A stretch of 64,000 nt of DNA from Pseudomonas batumici (GCF_000820515.1 NZ_JXDG01000056.1:1-64000), one strand, 5' to 3'. Shown: positions 1-7,864, numbered from the stretch's first letter. Program-made: numbers and translations. The notes: generated by a model not told the origin, from the letters alone.

Positions 1-624
1 TTCAACATGTACCACGAGATTCCTTCGGTGGCGAAAAAGGCCACCTGGGGCCTGAAGTACACCCGTTCGATCTCCGACCCGGAATTCAAGACCGGCACCG
101 TCGAGACCGACAAGGAACTGCTGCGCAACCTGATCGCCTACTACTGCGTGCTGGAGGGCATCTTCTTCTACTGCGGCTTCACCCAGATCCTGTCCATGGG
201 CCGGCGCAACAAGATGACCGGCGTGGCCGAGCAGTTCCAGTACATCCTGCGTGACGAATCCATGCACCTGAACTTCGGCATCGACGTGATCAACCAGATC
301 AAGATCGAGAACCCGCACCTGTGGGATGCCGAGATGAAGGAAGAAGCCACCCAGATGATCCTGCAGGGCACCCAGCTGGAAATCGAATACGCCCGTGACA
401 CCATGCCGCGTGGGGTATTGGGCATGAACGCAGCGATGATGGAGGACTACCTCAAGTTCATCGCCAACCGTCGCCTGAGCCAGATCGGCCTGAAGGAAGA
501 GTACCCGGGCACCACCAACCCGTTCCCGTGGATGAGCGAGATCATGGACTTGAAGAAGGAGAAGAACTTCTTCGAGACCCGCGTGATCGAGTATCAGACT
601 GGCGGGGCGTTGAGCTGGGATTGA
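1..624 (+). CDS. nrdB: Ribonucleoside-diphosphate reductase, beta subunit (3' part)
   Basis: This is the C-terminal 207 residues of the class Ia ribonucleotide reductase small subunit, which houses the diiron-tyrosyl radical used to make deoxynucleotides in the cytoplasm. The frame is open from base 1, so the gene starts outside the window. The segment RDESMHLNFG carries the E-x-x-H metal-ligand motif of the last core helix of the family. The protein ends in a flexible tail closing with GGALSWD, the kind of C-terminus that docks on NrdA. A strong terminator follows. NrdA is expected upstream, out of view. Confidence 0.95.
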   Translation, partial: FNMYHEIPSVAKKATWGLKYTRSISDPEFKTGTVETDKELLRNLIAYYCVLEGIFFYCGFTQILSMGRRNKMTGVAEQFQYILRDESMHLNFGIDVINQIKIENPHLWDAEMKEEATQMILQGTQLEIEYARDTMPRGVLGMNAAMMEDYLKFIANRRLSQIGLKEEYPGTTNPFPWMSEIMDLKKEKNFFETRVIEYQTGGALSWD

Positions 625-662
625 TGCCGCTGTTCACCTTGGGTGAATAGACTGGAACACCG

Positions 663-692
663 AAAAGCCCTGAACTTGTTCAGGGCTTTTTT
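663..692 (+). terminator. Rho-independent terminator of nrdB
   Basis: A perfect 13-bp stem (AAAAGCCCTGAAC pairing with GTTCAGGGCTTTT) with a 2-nt loop runs into a T tract, 38 bases after the nrdB stop codon. Confidence 0.92.
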
Positions 693-1053
693 GTTTGTGT
701 CTGGGCACTGCGTTATGAAACCATGTGCTTCGCTTCCAGCCCTCGCGTTTCGATCAGCGATGTTGTCCATCAATCAGCAACGAGCGCCCTGGCATCGATT
801 TGACGCTAGGTGGGCAACGACAAGTGGCGAGCCTTTCCATGCTCTTGCAGCTCCTGCTCGATAAACGCCGCAATCATCGCCCGATAAACCTGCTCGACCA
901 CATCGGGATTGGCAGCGTACTCCTCGGATAATGCCCGCACCACTTTGCAACCCATGCTCAGGCTATGGCATTAGCGATTGCAGGAATCGAAGCGCCCCAA
1001 GCGGCGACAAAGGGCGCGACTCAAACGCCCTGAGCCTCTCCGTATTCACCCCA
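693..1053. other. Gene-poor spacer between nrdB and hicAB
   Basis: Apart from the short minus-strand reading frame at 806-955, which is listed separately, I see no gene, repeat or clear promoter here. Other open frames are short and look like no known protein. The stretch probably holds decayed coding sequence. Confidence 0.5.
806..955 (-). pseudogene. Possible remnant of a chorismate-mutase-like protein C-terminus
   Basis: A 49-codon frame starts at an ATG at 955 and ends in TAG. Its sequence, with segments such as LSEEYAANPDVVEQVYRAMI followed by AAFIEQELQEHG, reads like the last helix of type II (AroQ) chorismate mutases or isochorismate-pyruvate lyases. That family normally has about 90 residues, and a TAA lies in frame six codons before the ATG, so the first helix, which carries much of the active site, is missing. 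It could be a truncated relic or a true small protein of unknown role. The family call rests on pattern recognition only. Confidence 0.35.
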
Positions 1054-1455
1054 TCAGGCATACAACTCGCGCAAAGCCGCCGTCGCCAGAAACCCGGAGC
1101 GCGATGCGTAGCGATGATCCTTCTGCACACGCTCGTCAATCCGCTCAAGCAGATGCTCGGGCAGCGAGGCGTTGAATCTCACCGACTTGCCCAGGTAAGG
1201 CGTCACATCGAAGTCGACGATGGCCCAGAGACCGCCGGCATAGTCCGGATTGTCCAGATAGACATCGGCCTCCTGCGCATGGGGCAACGGCTCGCCATCC
1301 GCCAGCAACCCCTCGAAGTGCAAGGCCAAGGCCTCGTGCACATTCTCCAGGGCTTCGGAAAAAGTGCTTCCGGCAGAAAAACAACCCGGCACATCCGGCA
1401 CGGTCACGCCGTAGTCCGATTCCGCCTCTTTATGCAATACGACTGGAAATTTCAT
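1054..1455 (-). CDS. hicB: HicB-family antitoxin
   Basis: This is a 133-residue antitoxin of a type II toxin-antitoxin pair. It would bind and neutralise HicA and repress the operon. Residues 1-65 form the HicB partial RNase-H-like fold, with YGVTVPDVPGCFSAG near the start. The C-terminal part (about 90-130: VRFNASLPEHLLERIDERV) is a ribbon-helix-helix DNA-binding domain of the longer HicB type. The start at 1455 overlaps the hicA stop by four bases (ATGA), the usual sign of translational coupling. An upstream in-frame start would lie inside hicA and lengthen the protein by six residues. Confidence 0.9.
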   Translation of the reverse strand: MKFPVVLHKEAESDYGVTVPDVPGCFSAGSTFSEALENVHEALALHFEGLLADGEPLPHAQEADVYLDNPDYAGGLWAIVDFDVTPYLGKSVRFNASLPEHLLERIDERVQKDHRYASRSGFLATAALRELYA

Positions 1456-1694
1456 TGGATACCTCGCCCACATGGAAACACGTCGTGACTGTTTCCATCG
1501 CTATACGCTGCGCCCTTCAGGCCAGCCGACTTCAATATGTTATGGAGTGTTCCCCTGGGAACTTCCGCCTTGGGATGGGGAACAGTGACGCGGCCTGTCT
1601 TTCTCGGATGCCGAAACTGATGGTGACTTCCCTTCACCGCCACCTCATACCAACCATCGGCCTCGATCAGTTCAATGACCTCTCTGCTTCGCAT
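1452..1694 (-). CDS. hicA: HicA-family mRNA interferase toxin
   Basis: This 80-residue protein matches HicA, a dsRBD-like ribonuclease that cleaves mRNA. The motif KGSHHQFRHP (from about residue 19) contains the catalytic histidine, and the HPKAEVPRGTLHNILKSAGL segment closes the fold. HicA proteins often end soon after this point. Here the frame runs on for about 20 more residues (KGAAYSDGNSHDVFPCGRG) before the stop that overlaps hicB, so the tail is unusual. The start at 1694 was chosen because it puts the first helix (MRSREVIELIEADGW) at the N-terminus; an earlier start at 1730 is possible. It is transcribed ahead of hicB. Confidence 0.88.
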   Translation of the reverse strand: MRSREVIELIEADGWYEVAVKGSHHQFRHPRKTGRVTVPHPKAEVPRGTLHNILKSAGLKGAAYSDGNSHDVFPCGRGIQ

Positions 1695-1714
1695 GCTCAC
1701 TCCTTGAGCTCTGT

Positions 1715-1771
1715 TGTGTAAGGTACACACGCGCCTGTTTTACATCAAGCTGAAAATACACACCCTACACA
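1715..1771 (-). promoter_or_regulatory. Candidate HicB operator region with three TACACA elements
   Basis: Just upstream of hicA lies the inverted repeat TGTGTA-AGG-TACACA (1715-1729). It is followed by two more TACACA copies in direct orientation at 1757-1762 and 1766-1771. Ribbon-helix-helix antitoxins bind such short repeated half-sites, so this is a plausible autoregulatory operator. The assignment is inferred from position and symmetry. Confidence 0.5.
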
Positions 1772-1898
1772 ACATTGTTTTTGCCAAGCAAAGAAAGGCC
1801 GTGACAAAGCATGTCGCACGGCTGATGCCTGTACCTGGACTGATGCAATCCCTGCGCGCAGTGAGCCGATACCGATAATCGGAATGCTAAAAAAACGT

Positions 1899-1934
1899 TT
1901 GATCAGGACTGAAAACAACTGTACAAAAACACAG
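1899..1934 (+). promoter_or_regulatory. Sigma-70 promoter with overlapping LexA (SOS) box
   Basis: TTGATC (1899-1904), a 17-bp spacer and TACAAA (1922-1927) form a reasonable sigma-70 promoter for the XRE gene at 1971. CTGT-N8-ACAG at 1919-1934 (CTGTACAAAAACACAG) matches the LexA consensus exactly at the conserved ends, has an A-rich centre and covers the -10 element. LexA bound here would block transcription until DNA damage. Confidence 0.6.
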
Positions 1935-1970
1935 TATTCTCAAAACAACCGATCAAGCCCGGAGAGCCCC

Positions 1971-2300
1971 ATGTCCAGCCAAGCCGCCAGCCATGTGATG
2001 AGGACCACCGTTGAACGCATCGTTTTGCATCAATTCACGCCCCGACACTGCGTGCAGGCTCGCGCCATGCTGGGTTGGAGCCATGAGCAGTTGAGCCGGG
2101 AGTCCGGCGTCTCGGTCGCGGCCATCCAGCGCTTCGAAACCGGCGAACCACTCAAGGATGTCACCCGCCTGGCCCTGGCCTTTCGCTTCGAGGCAGAAGG
2201 CCTGGTGTTCTTCCCCGGGTTTGCCCCCGGACGCGGGATGAATATCCGTGGAACCACACCGGACCCAATTGAACGCAAGGATTACGAACTGATCGAATAA
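1971..2300 (+). CDS. XRE-family helix-turn-helix transcriptional regulator
   Basis: This 109-residue cytoplasmic DNA-binding protein carries a Cro/C1-type helix-turn-helix at about residues 33-56 (LGWSHEQLSRESGVSVAAIQ). The tail FRFEAEGLVFFPGFAPGRGM is typical of small pseudomonad XRE regulators. The start at 1971 follows GGAGAG. Upstream in-frame codons exist back to 1884, but they would overlap the promoter and LexA box. It is monocistronic and convergent with the kinase gene that follows. The LexA box suggests DNA-damage induction; the targets are unknown. Confidence 0.82.
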   Translation: MSSQAASHVMRTTVERIVLHQFTPRHCVQARAMLGWSHEQLSRESGVSVAAIQRFETGEPLKDVTRLALAFRFEAEGLVFFPGFAPGRGMNIRGTTPDPIERKDYELIE

Positions 2301-2305
2301 TCGGC

Positions 2306-2866
2306 TCACAGCGATGCTGCCGGACTCTCCAGCGCTCGCGTCACCTGATCAACCAGCACCCCCACCGCATGCTCGGTGGAGTCCAACCGCAACACCGGAC
2401 ACGGCAGGCTCCTGATCCAGGTTTCATGGCGTTTGAGGCTGCGCGTGCCATGGTCGCCGGCGTCGTAGCCCGCCGCCCACTCCAGGAAGGTGCGAGTCGC
2501 GATAAAACGCTCTCCCCCTTCATGAATCTGCGCGCCGTAGCGCTGGAATTCGCGGGCGCGCAAACGCCGCAAACGGACCTCGGGATCGAGGCGCATGAAG
2601 ATCGCCAGGGTGAACGTCGGAATCAGCGCATCGCCCCAGCCACAGAGCGAACCGGAGAGCACCCAGTTGTCCTGCCGGGCCAGTTGCTCACTCAGTAACT
2701 GCACCCGCTGCTCACGAGGGCGCTTGCAACTGAAGGGCTTGTCGGCGGGCTGCCAATAGAAATTGTCCGAGTCGAAATGCGCAATTCCGAAGTGCTCGGC
2801 CAGTGCAGCTCCCAGCGTTGTGGTGCCGGAGCCCGACGCGCCGAAGAGATGAATTCGATGAGCCAT
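2306..2866 (-). CDS. P-loop NTPase, adenylate/shikimate-kinase-like
   Basis: A 186-residue cytoplasmic protein with a Walker A motif GASGSGTTT near residues 9-17, followed by HFDSDNFYW, a pattern of small nucleoside or shikimate kinases. An arginine-rich lid (LRRLRAREFQRYG) lies in the middle. The start at 2866 follows AGGAAC and puts the first beta strand directly before the P-loop; the frame is open much further upstream, but that region is not conserved-looking. The substrate is unknown. It is convergent with the XRE gene, with only 5 bases between the stop codons. Confidence 0.78.
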   Translation of the reverse strand: MAHRIHLFGASGSGTTTLGAALAEHFGIAHFDSDNFYWQPADKPFSCKRPREQRVQLLSEQLARQDNWVLSGSLCGWGDALIPTFTLAIFMRLDPEVRLRRLRAREFQRYGAQIHEGGERFIATRTFLEWAAGYDAGDHGTRSLKRHETWIRSLPCPVLRLDSTEHAVGVLVDQVTRALESPAASL

Positions 2867-2929
2867 GGTCGTTCCTGACGCTCTGCTTCCAGTCTCGAGC
2901 GCCATGGTAAACCTGTGCCTTACTGGAGT

Positions 2930-2972
2930 CTGTACGAAAACTTTCGGCTGGCGATCCGGCGTTTTCGTACAG
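2930..2972. repeat. Perfect 12-bp inverted repeat with 19-bp loop
   Basis: CTGTACGAAAAC (2930-2941) and GTTTTCGTACAG (2961-2972) are exact reverse complements. They lie between the stop of the AraC-type regulator and the start of the kinase, both on the minus strand. No T tract follows on either strand, so it is not a standard terminator. A processing hairpin, an operator or the ends of a tiny element are all possible. Confidence 0.6.
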
Positions 2973-2975
2973 CAC

Positions 2976-3914
2976 CTAGCTCTGCAATTGCAGCGACCGC
3001 CGGATAACCTGCGGCGGCTGGCCATAAGCACGCAAAAAGGCACGACGCATGCGCTCCGGATCGGCGAAACCGGTGTCGCGGGCGACGATATCGATGGAGT
3101 GCCAGCCTGACTCCATCATCAACCGTGCCGCTTCCAGGCGCAGGTGTTCAATGGCCTTGGCCGGCGACTGGCCGGTCTCGGCCCGAAACAACCGGCTGAA
3201 CTGCCGAGGACTGAGGTGAGCAGCCTGCGCCAGTTGTTCAACCGACAAAGGTTGTCGCAGGTTTTGCCGGGCAAAGGCCAGGGCGGTCTGAATGCGGTCG
3301 GATTTAGGGTCGAGTTCCAGCAAGGCCGAGAACTGCGACTGACCGCCTGCCCGACGGTGATAAACCACCAGCGAACGGGCGACCTGACGGGTCACCTCGA
3401 CCCCCAGGTCCTGTTCGACCAATGCCAGGGCCAGGTCAATGGAGGCGGTCATGCCGGCCGATGTCCAGATCGGGCCATCGAGGGTGAAGATCCGATCCTC
3501 GTCCAGGGGTACCTGCGGGTAACGCTGTTTGAATTCCCTGGCGTGATACCAGTGGGTGGTCGCGCGGCGACCGTCCAGCAAGCCGGCGGCGGCCAGATGA
3601 AACGAGCCGGTGCAGGCCGACGCCACTCGTCGAGCGAAATCCGGCGCCCTGCGCAGGTAGTCGATCAGGCCGACAGATCCCACTGCCAGGTCGTTGTCTC
3701 CCACCACCAGCAGCGTGTCGTAGCGTTCGCTCCCAAAAGGTCGCGTCTGGACCGCAAAACCCAGGGAGCTGCTGACCGGTCCGCCGTGCTCGGAAATCAG
3801 ATCCACCCGATAGACCTGACGCTCCACCTCCAGGTTGGCGTACTCGAAGACCGTTCCGGTGGCCAAGCTCAAGGCCTGGAAGCCCGGAAACAGGATGATG
3901 CCAATGCTGATCAT
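2976..3914 (-). CDS. GlxA-family AraC-type transcriptional regulator
   Basis: This is a 312-residue regulator of the DJ-1/PfpI plus AraC architecture. Residues 1-170 form the class I glutamine-amidotransferase-like sensor domain; the nucleophile-elbow-like SACTGSFHLAAAGLLDGRRA and THWYHAREF are typical of GlxA proteins. Residues 215-310 contain two helix-turn-helix motifs (LSVEQLAQAAHLSPRQFSRL and SIDIVARDTGFADPERMRRA). Members respond to small nitrogenous metabolites and activate nearby catabolic genes. The gene is divergent from an SDR oxidoreductase, which is the likely target. Confidence 0.9.
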   Translation of the reverse strand: MISIGIILFPGFQALSLATGTVFEYANLEVERQVYRVDLISEHGGPVSSSLGFAVQTRPFGSERYDTLLVVGDNDLAVGSVGLIDYLRRAPDFARRVASACTGSFHLAAAGLLDGRRATTHWYHAREFKQRYPQVPLDEDRIFTLDGPIWTSAGMTASIDLALALVEQDLGVEVTRQVARSLVVYHRRAGGQSQFSALLELDPKSDRIQTALAFARQNLRQPLSVEQLAQAAHLSPRQFSRLFRAETGQSPAKAIEHLRLEAARLMMESGWHSIDIVARDTGFADPERMRRAFLRAYGQPPQVIRRSLQLQS

Positions 3915-3952
3915 GGACGGCGAGCTCCTGATGTCCTGAAAGGTGGGATATA

Positions 3953-3986
3953 TGACATTGATGACAATAGATTAGCTCCATAATCT
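3953..3986. promoter_or_regulatory. Candidate operator between the GlxA-type regulator and the SDR gene
   Basis: Two imperfect direct repeats, TGACATTGA and TGACAATAG (3953-3970), are followed by the inverted repeat AGATTA-GCTCCA-TAATCT (3969-3986). AraC-type proteins often bind direct repeats in divergent promoters. The site lies 39 bases from the regulator start and 48 from the SDR start. Confidence 0.4.
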
Positions 3987-4033
3987 TATCGCCAGCAACG
4001 CCGACATCTCGCCGGCCACTCTGGAGAATTGCC

Positions 4034-4837
4034 ATGACCCAATCATCCTCGAAAGGTTTTGCCCTGATCACCGGCGCCTCTTCCGGTATCGGTGCCGTCT
4101 ACGCCGACCGTCTGGCACACAGCGGCTACGACCTGATTCTGGTTGCACGCAACCGCGAACGCCTGGAGCAACTGGCCACGCGACTGGGCAACGCCACCCA
4201 ACGGACCGTCGAAGTGGTCCAGGCCGATTTGAATGACTCGGGCGATCTGGCACGGATCGCGCAAATCCTCGAGCAGGACCAGCGGATCAATGTGCTGGTG
4301 AACAACGCCGGCGTCGGGGCATCCGCCTCGCTGCTGGAATCCGAACAAGCGAAAATGGATGCGATGATTCACTTGAACGTCGTGGTGCTGACCCGCCTGG
4401 CCAAAGCGGCGGCAACCAACTTCGTGGCCCGCGCTGAAGGGACGATCATCAACATCGCCTCCATCGTCGCCCTGGCGCCCGAGTTGCTCAACGGTGTGTA
4501 TGGCGGGACCAAGGCTTTCGTGCTTGCATTCACTCAATCCCTGCATCACGAACTGAGCGAAAAAGGCGTCAAGGTCCAGGCCGTATTACCGGGTGCCACC
4601 AGCACCGAGTTCTGGGATATCGCCGGTTTGCCGGTCCAGCACCTGCCCAGCGAGATCGTGATGAGTTCCGGGCAGATGGTGGATGCGGCACTCGCCGGCC
4701 TGGCCCTCGGCGAACCGGTCACTATCCCTTCGCTACCGGACATTGCCGATTGGCAGGCGTTCGAACAGGCTCGCCAGGCACTCAAACCCAATCTTTCACA
4801 CAAGGCACCCGCTGCTCGTTATGCCGTAAAAGGCTGA
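4034..4837 (+). CDS. Short-chain dehydrogenase/reductase (SDR)
   Basis: A 267-residue classical SDR using NAD(P)H. The cofactor motif TGASSGIG is at residues 14-21, NNAG near 92-95 and the catalytic pair YGGTK near 156-160. It is a soluble oxidoreductase; the substrate cannot be read from the sequence. The start follows GGAGAATTGCC. The gene is divergent from the GlxA-type regulator at 2976-3914, which suggests control by it, and convergent with the amidase. Confidence 0.88.
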   Translation: MTQSSSKGFALITGASSGIGAVYADRLAHSGYDLILVARNRERLEQLATRLGNATQRTVEVVQADLNDSGDLARIAQILEQDQRINVLVNNAGVGASASLLESEQAKMDAMIHLNVVVLTRLAKAAATNFVARAEGTIINIASIVALAPELLNGVYGGTKAFVLAFTQSLHHELSEKGVKVQAVLPGATSTEFWDIAGLPVQHLPSEIVMSSGQMVDAALAGLALGEPVTIPSLPDIADWQAFEQARQALKPNLSHKAPAARYAVKG

Positions 4838-4887
4838 TCCTGCGACCTGCCACCCGACCCGGCGGCAGGCCGGCAAGCTACCCGGGC

Positions 4888-6477
4888 TTATTCAAAGTCC
4901 GGGTTCTGTCGCGCATTCGAAGCCTGCTCGTAGCCATAGGCAATCGCCAGCAGTTCGGCCTCGCTCCAACGCGCACCGTAGAAATACACCGAAGTGGGCA
5001 TACCGTCGGCGTCCATCCCCGAAGGCACGGTAATCCCCGGATACCCGGCAAAGGTTGCGCTTCCCAGCTCAAGAATCGCGAACGGATGGGGATCCCCCAG
5101 TGCCGCATCCAGCCCGTTATCCGCCAGCAACTTATCGACGTTGCTGCGCGCCTCATCGCCCAATCCATCTGACAGTTTCAGGTATTCAGCCTCGTCAAAC
5201 GCCAGCGCATTGGCTCGCTTGAGCAGGTCCTGGTTGTAGTTTCCCTCAGCGGGATGGCTTTCGTTGTAATCCACCAGTGCCTGAAGGGTCGAGACTTGCA
5301 AACCTGAACGACTGGCCAGATAGCCGGGCAACACCCGCTTGATCGTCATCTCGAACAGGCGGCTCACCCGCGACCAATCGTTGTCACTCCAATCGGTCCC
5401 CTTCAAGTCGACCGGAACCAGTTGCGCACCGGCCCGGCGCAGGGTATCCAGCGCCCGGGCAAACTGCGGATGCTCGTTCAAGTCGGCGCTGCCGGGCTTG
5501 AAGCGACTGGGATAGCCGATGACTTTTCCTTGCAGCGCATCGGCTTTCAGCTTTTGCGTGTAGTCCTTCCTGACAGGCACTTGCGCGGTGGCCAGATCAC
5601 GCGGATCGAGTGCCACCATGGCATTGAGGAGCAATGCCGCATCGCGCACCGTACGCGTGATCGGCCCCGCGCTGTCGAGTTCACGAGAAGCGGGAATGAT
5701 GCCCGTGCGGCTCAACAACCCTACCGAAGGCCTCAGGCCGACGACGCCGTTCTTCGACGCCGGACAAATCACCGAACCGAAGGTGTCGGTCCCCAACGAC
5801 AGCGGCGCATACCCCGCAGCGATTGCGGCAGCGGAGCCTGAGCTGGAGCCACAGACGTCGCCAGCCAGCGCATGGGGATTCTTCGTCAGCCCCCCTCGAC
5901 CGCTCCAACCATCCGGCAATTGGTCACCGCGAAAATTCGCCCACTCGCTCATGTTGGTCTTGCCCAGGATGATCGCCCCCTGCTCGCGGAGTTTCTGCAC
6001 GATAAAGGCATCGTCAGCCGCCGCGGCCCCGACCATGGCCAATGATCCCGCCGCCGTCTGCATCTGGTCGGCGGTGTGGATATTGTCCTTGAGCAGCACC
6101 GGGATGCCATGCAAGGGACCACGCACATTGCCCCCTTGGCGCTCCTCGTCCAGCGTCCGGGCAATCGACAACGCTTCGGGATTGAACTCGATCACCGCTT
6201 CAATGGCCGGCCCGAACGAATCCAGATCGACCGCACGGGAGACGAGATAACTCACCAGTTCCTGCGAAGTGAAGTGTCCTTCGGCCAACGCCAGCGCCAT
6301 CTCCCCGGCACTGGCATAGATCATCTGCGCCAACACGGTGTTTTTAACGCTGGCCTGCGCCGGGAACACGGGTTGGTCGGGGGTGTTCGCTTGACTGCCC
6401 AGCGGGGTCAGACAAAGGGCGTGCAAAAACGCCAAGCGGGTGAGCACCCTGGCGTGCTTTCTGAGCATTCGATTCAT
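4888..6477 (-). CDS. Exported amidase (amidase signature family)
   Basis: This 529-residue hydrolase cleaves amide bonds by the Ser-cisSer-Lys mechanism. Lys130 lies in PVLLKDNIHT, the cis-serine is in GSSSGS (about 211-213) and the nucleophile is Ser235 in GTDTFGS, so the triad is intact. Residues 1-30 look like a signal peptide: a basic start, the hydrophobic LAFLHALCLTPLG stretch and a cleavage site near SQA. Location is therefore probably periplasmic. The start at 6477 was chosen because it gives this signal peptide and has AGGA upstream; the frame is open to 6597. The substrate is unknown. Confidence 0.85.
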   Translation of the reverse strand: MNRMLRKHARVLTRLAFLHALCLTPLGSQANTPDQPVFPAQASVKNTVLAQMIYASAGEMALALAEGHFTSQELVSYLVSRAVDLDSFGPAIEAVIEFNPEALSIARTLDEERQGGNVRGPLHGIPVLLKDNIHTADQMQTAAGSLAMVGAAAADDAFIVQKLREQGAIILGKTNMSEWANFRGDQLPDGWSGRGGLTKNPHALAGDVCGSSSGSAAAIAAGYAPLSLGTDTFGSVICPASKNGVVGLRPSVGLLSRTGIIPASRELDSAGPITRTVRDAALLLNAMVALDPRDLATAQVPVRKDYTQKLKADALQGKVIGYPSRFKPGSADLNEHPQFARALDTLRRAGAQLVPVDLKGTDWSDNDWSRVSRLFEMTIKRVLPGYLASRSGLQVSTLQALVDYNESHPAEGNYNQDLLKRANALAFDEAEYLKLSDGLGDEARSNVDKLLADNGLDAALGDPHPFAILELGSATFAGYPGITVPSGMDADGMPTSVYFYGARWSEAELLAIAYGYEQASNARQNPDFE

Positions 6478-6615
6478 GACTTCGTGTCCTGATAAAACCA
6501 AACGCCCGTGATCCATATCACGGGCGGCGGTCATCCTAATGGGCGCTTCCGTCAGAAGCGCCGGACACAATCGGTTGCAGGCTGAGCGAAAAATCAATGC
6601 AAGCCGTGGGACACC

Positions 6616-7665
6616 CTAGCGAGCCGCAATCGGCGTTTCAGCCGCTTCCGGATGCTCAACTTCCAGCCACCAGGCATAGCCGCGATGCGGTTGCAGCAGG
6701 TTGAAGGCCTCGCCCATCCGCGGTGTGGTGATGGATACATTGCGTTCCCAGGCCAGGGCCAGGATCCGGTCGAAGGGTTCATGCCAGGCATGGAAGGACA
6801 GATCGAACGTGCCGTTGTGGATCGGCAGCAACCAACGCCCCTGGAGGTCAAGGTGAGCCTGCAGGCTCTGCTCCGGTTGCATGTGCACATGCGGCCAGTC
6901 GACGTTGTAGGCACCGGTTTCCATCAGGGTCAGATCGAAGGGGCCGTAATGTTCACCGATCCGCTTGAAGCCCTCGAAGTAGCCACTGTCGCCGCTGAAG
7001 AAAATCCGCTGCTCCCCCACCATCATCACCCAGGAGGCCCACAGCGTCTGGTTGCTGTCGAACAGCGTGCGACCGGAAAAATGCTGCGCCGGGGTGGCGG
7101 CAAAGCGAATACCGCCCACCTGGGTCTCTTCCCACCAGTCCAGTTGCCGCACCTTCTCGGCCGGGATGCCCCACTTGATCAACTGGTCGCCGACCCCCAG
7201 GGGCGCGAGGAAATGTCGCGTCTTGGCGGCAAGTTGCAGGACCGTCTTATAGTCAAGATGGTCGTAATGATTGTGAGAAAGAATCACGCCCTCGATGGGC
7301 GGCAATGCTTCAAGGCTGATGGGCGGTTGATGAAAGCGCTTGGGACCGGCCCATTGCACCGGCGACGCACGTTCGGCGAACACCGGGTCGGTCAACCAGA
7401 ACTGCCCCTGCAGCTTGAGCAACAAGGTCGAGTGGCCGAGACGGAACACACTGAAGTTGTCCGCCGCCAGCAGTTGCTCGCGGGTCAGCTCCAGGACCGG
7501 GACGCTGCCGGCCGGGCGGGTATTGCGGGGTTTGTGAAACAGCGCTTTCCAGAAGATACCCAGCATCTTGCCGAACCCACCCCGGGGTGTCGGCACGTGG
7601 TTTCGGTACTGCCCCTGCTCCTGCAAGGACGATGGTTTGACGCGGGTAAGCGAACGAGTGGCCAT
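6616..7665 (-). CDS. MBL-fold metallo-hydrolase (UlaG / NAPE-PLD-like)
   Basis: A 349-residue metallo-beta-lactamase-fold enzyme. SHNHYDHLD (about 129-137) is the H-x-H-x-D-H metal motif, with further ligands in FSGDSGYF and the histidine of LLPIHNGTFD. The layout matches the large pseudomonad family annotated as UlaG-like lactonases or NAPE-PLD-like phosphodiesterases. There is no signal peptide. The gene is divergent from a TetR regulator, with a clear palindrome between them, so it is probably repressed by that protein. The substrate is not predictable. Confidence 0.85.
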   Translation of the reverse strand: MATRSLTRVKPSSLQEQGQYRNHVPTPRGGFGKMLGIFWKALFHKPRNTRPAGSVPVLELTREQLLAADNFSVFRLGHSTLLLKLQGQFWLTDPVFAERASPVQWAGPKRFHQPPISLEALPPIEGVILSHNHYDHLDYKTVLQLAAKTRHFLAPLGVGDQLIKWGIPAEKVRQLDWWEETQVGGIRFAATPAQHFSGRTLFDSNQTLWASWVMMVGEQRIFFSGDSGYFEGFKRIGEHYGPFDLTLMETGAYNVDWPHVHMQPEQSLQAHLDLQGRWLLPIHNGTFDLSFHAWHEPFDRILALAWERNVSITTPRMGEAFNLLQPHRGYAWWLEVEHPEAAETPIAAR

Positions 7666-7770
7666 AACGGGGTGACTCCCGGAAACCGCAAAGGGTTCCC
7701 ACGTTCTTCTGCTGGATGATCGAGAGCCGCTGCACGCAAGCCTTGATCGAATGAAATACTGGAGTGGAAC

Positions 7771-7838
7771 AACTACACTACACAGTGTAGTTTCAAGCTT
7801 GCAACAACGCCGCCAATAAGTAAACTACCGAGTGTAAC
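7771..7838. promoter_or_regulatory. TetR-type operator(s) between the MBL hydrolase and its regulator
   Basis: AACTACACT-ACAC-AGTGTAGTT (7771-7792) is an inverted repeat, with a perfect 15-bp palindrome ACTACAC-A-GTGTAGT at 7777-7791. A weaker copy of the half-sites (AACTACCGAGTGTAAC) lies at 7823-7838. TetR regulators bind such palindromes in divergent promoters, so this is a strong candidate for repression of both genes. Confidence 0.7.
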
Positions 7839-7864
7839 TTTTCTTCTCCTGCCGAAGCCGCCCC

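Noticed and set aside
643..931. Short plus-strand open frames after nrdB
   Set aside because: They overlap the nrdB terminator, have poor ribosome sites and show no protein-like composition.
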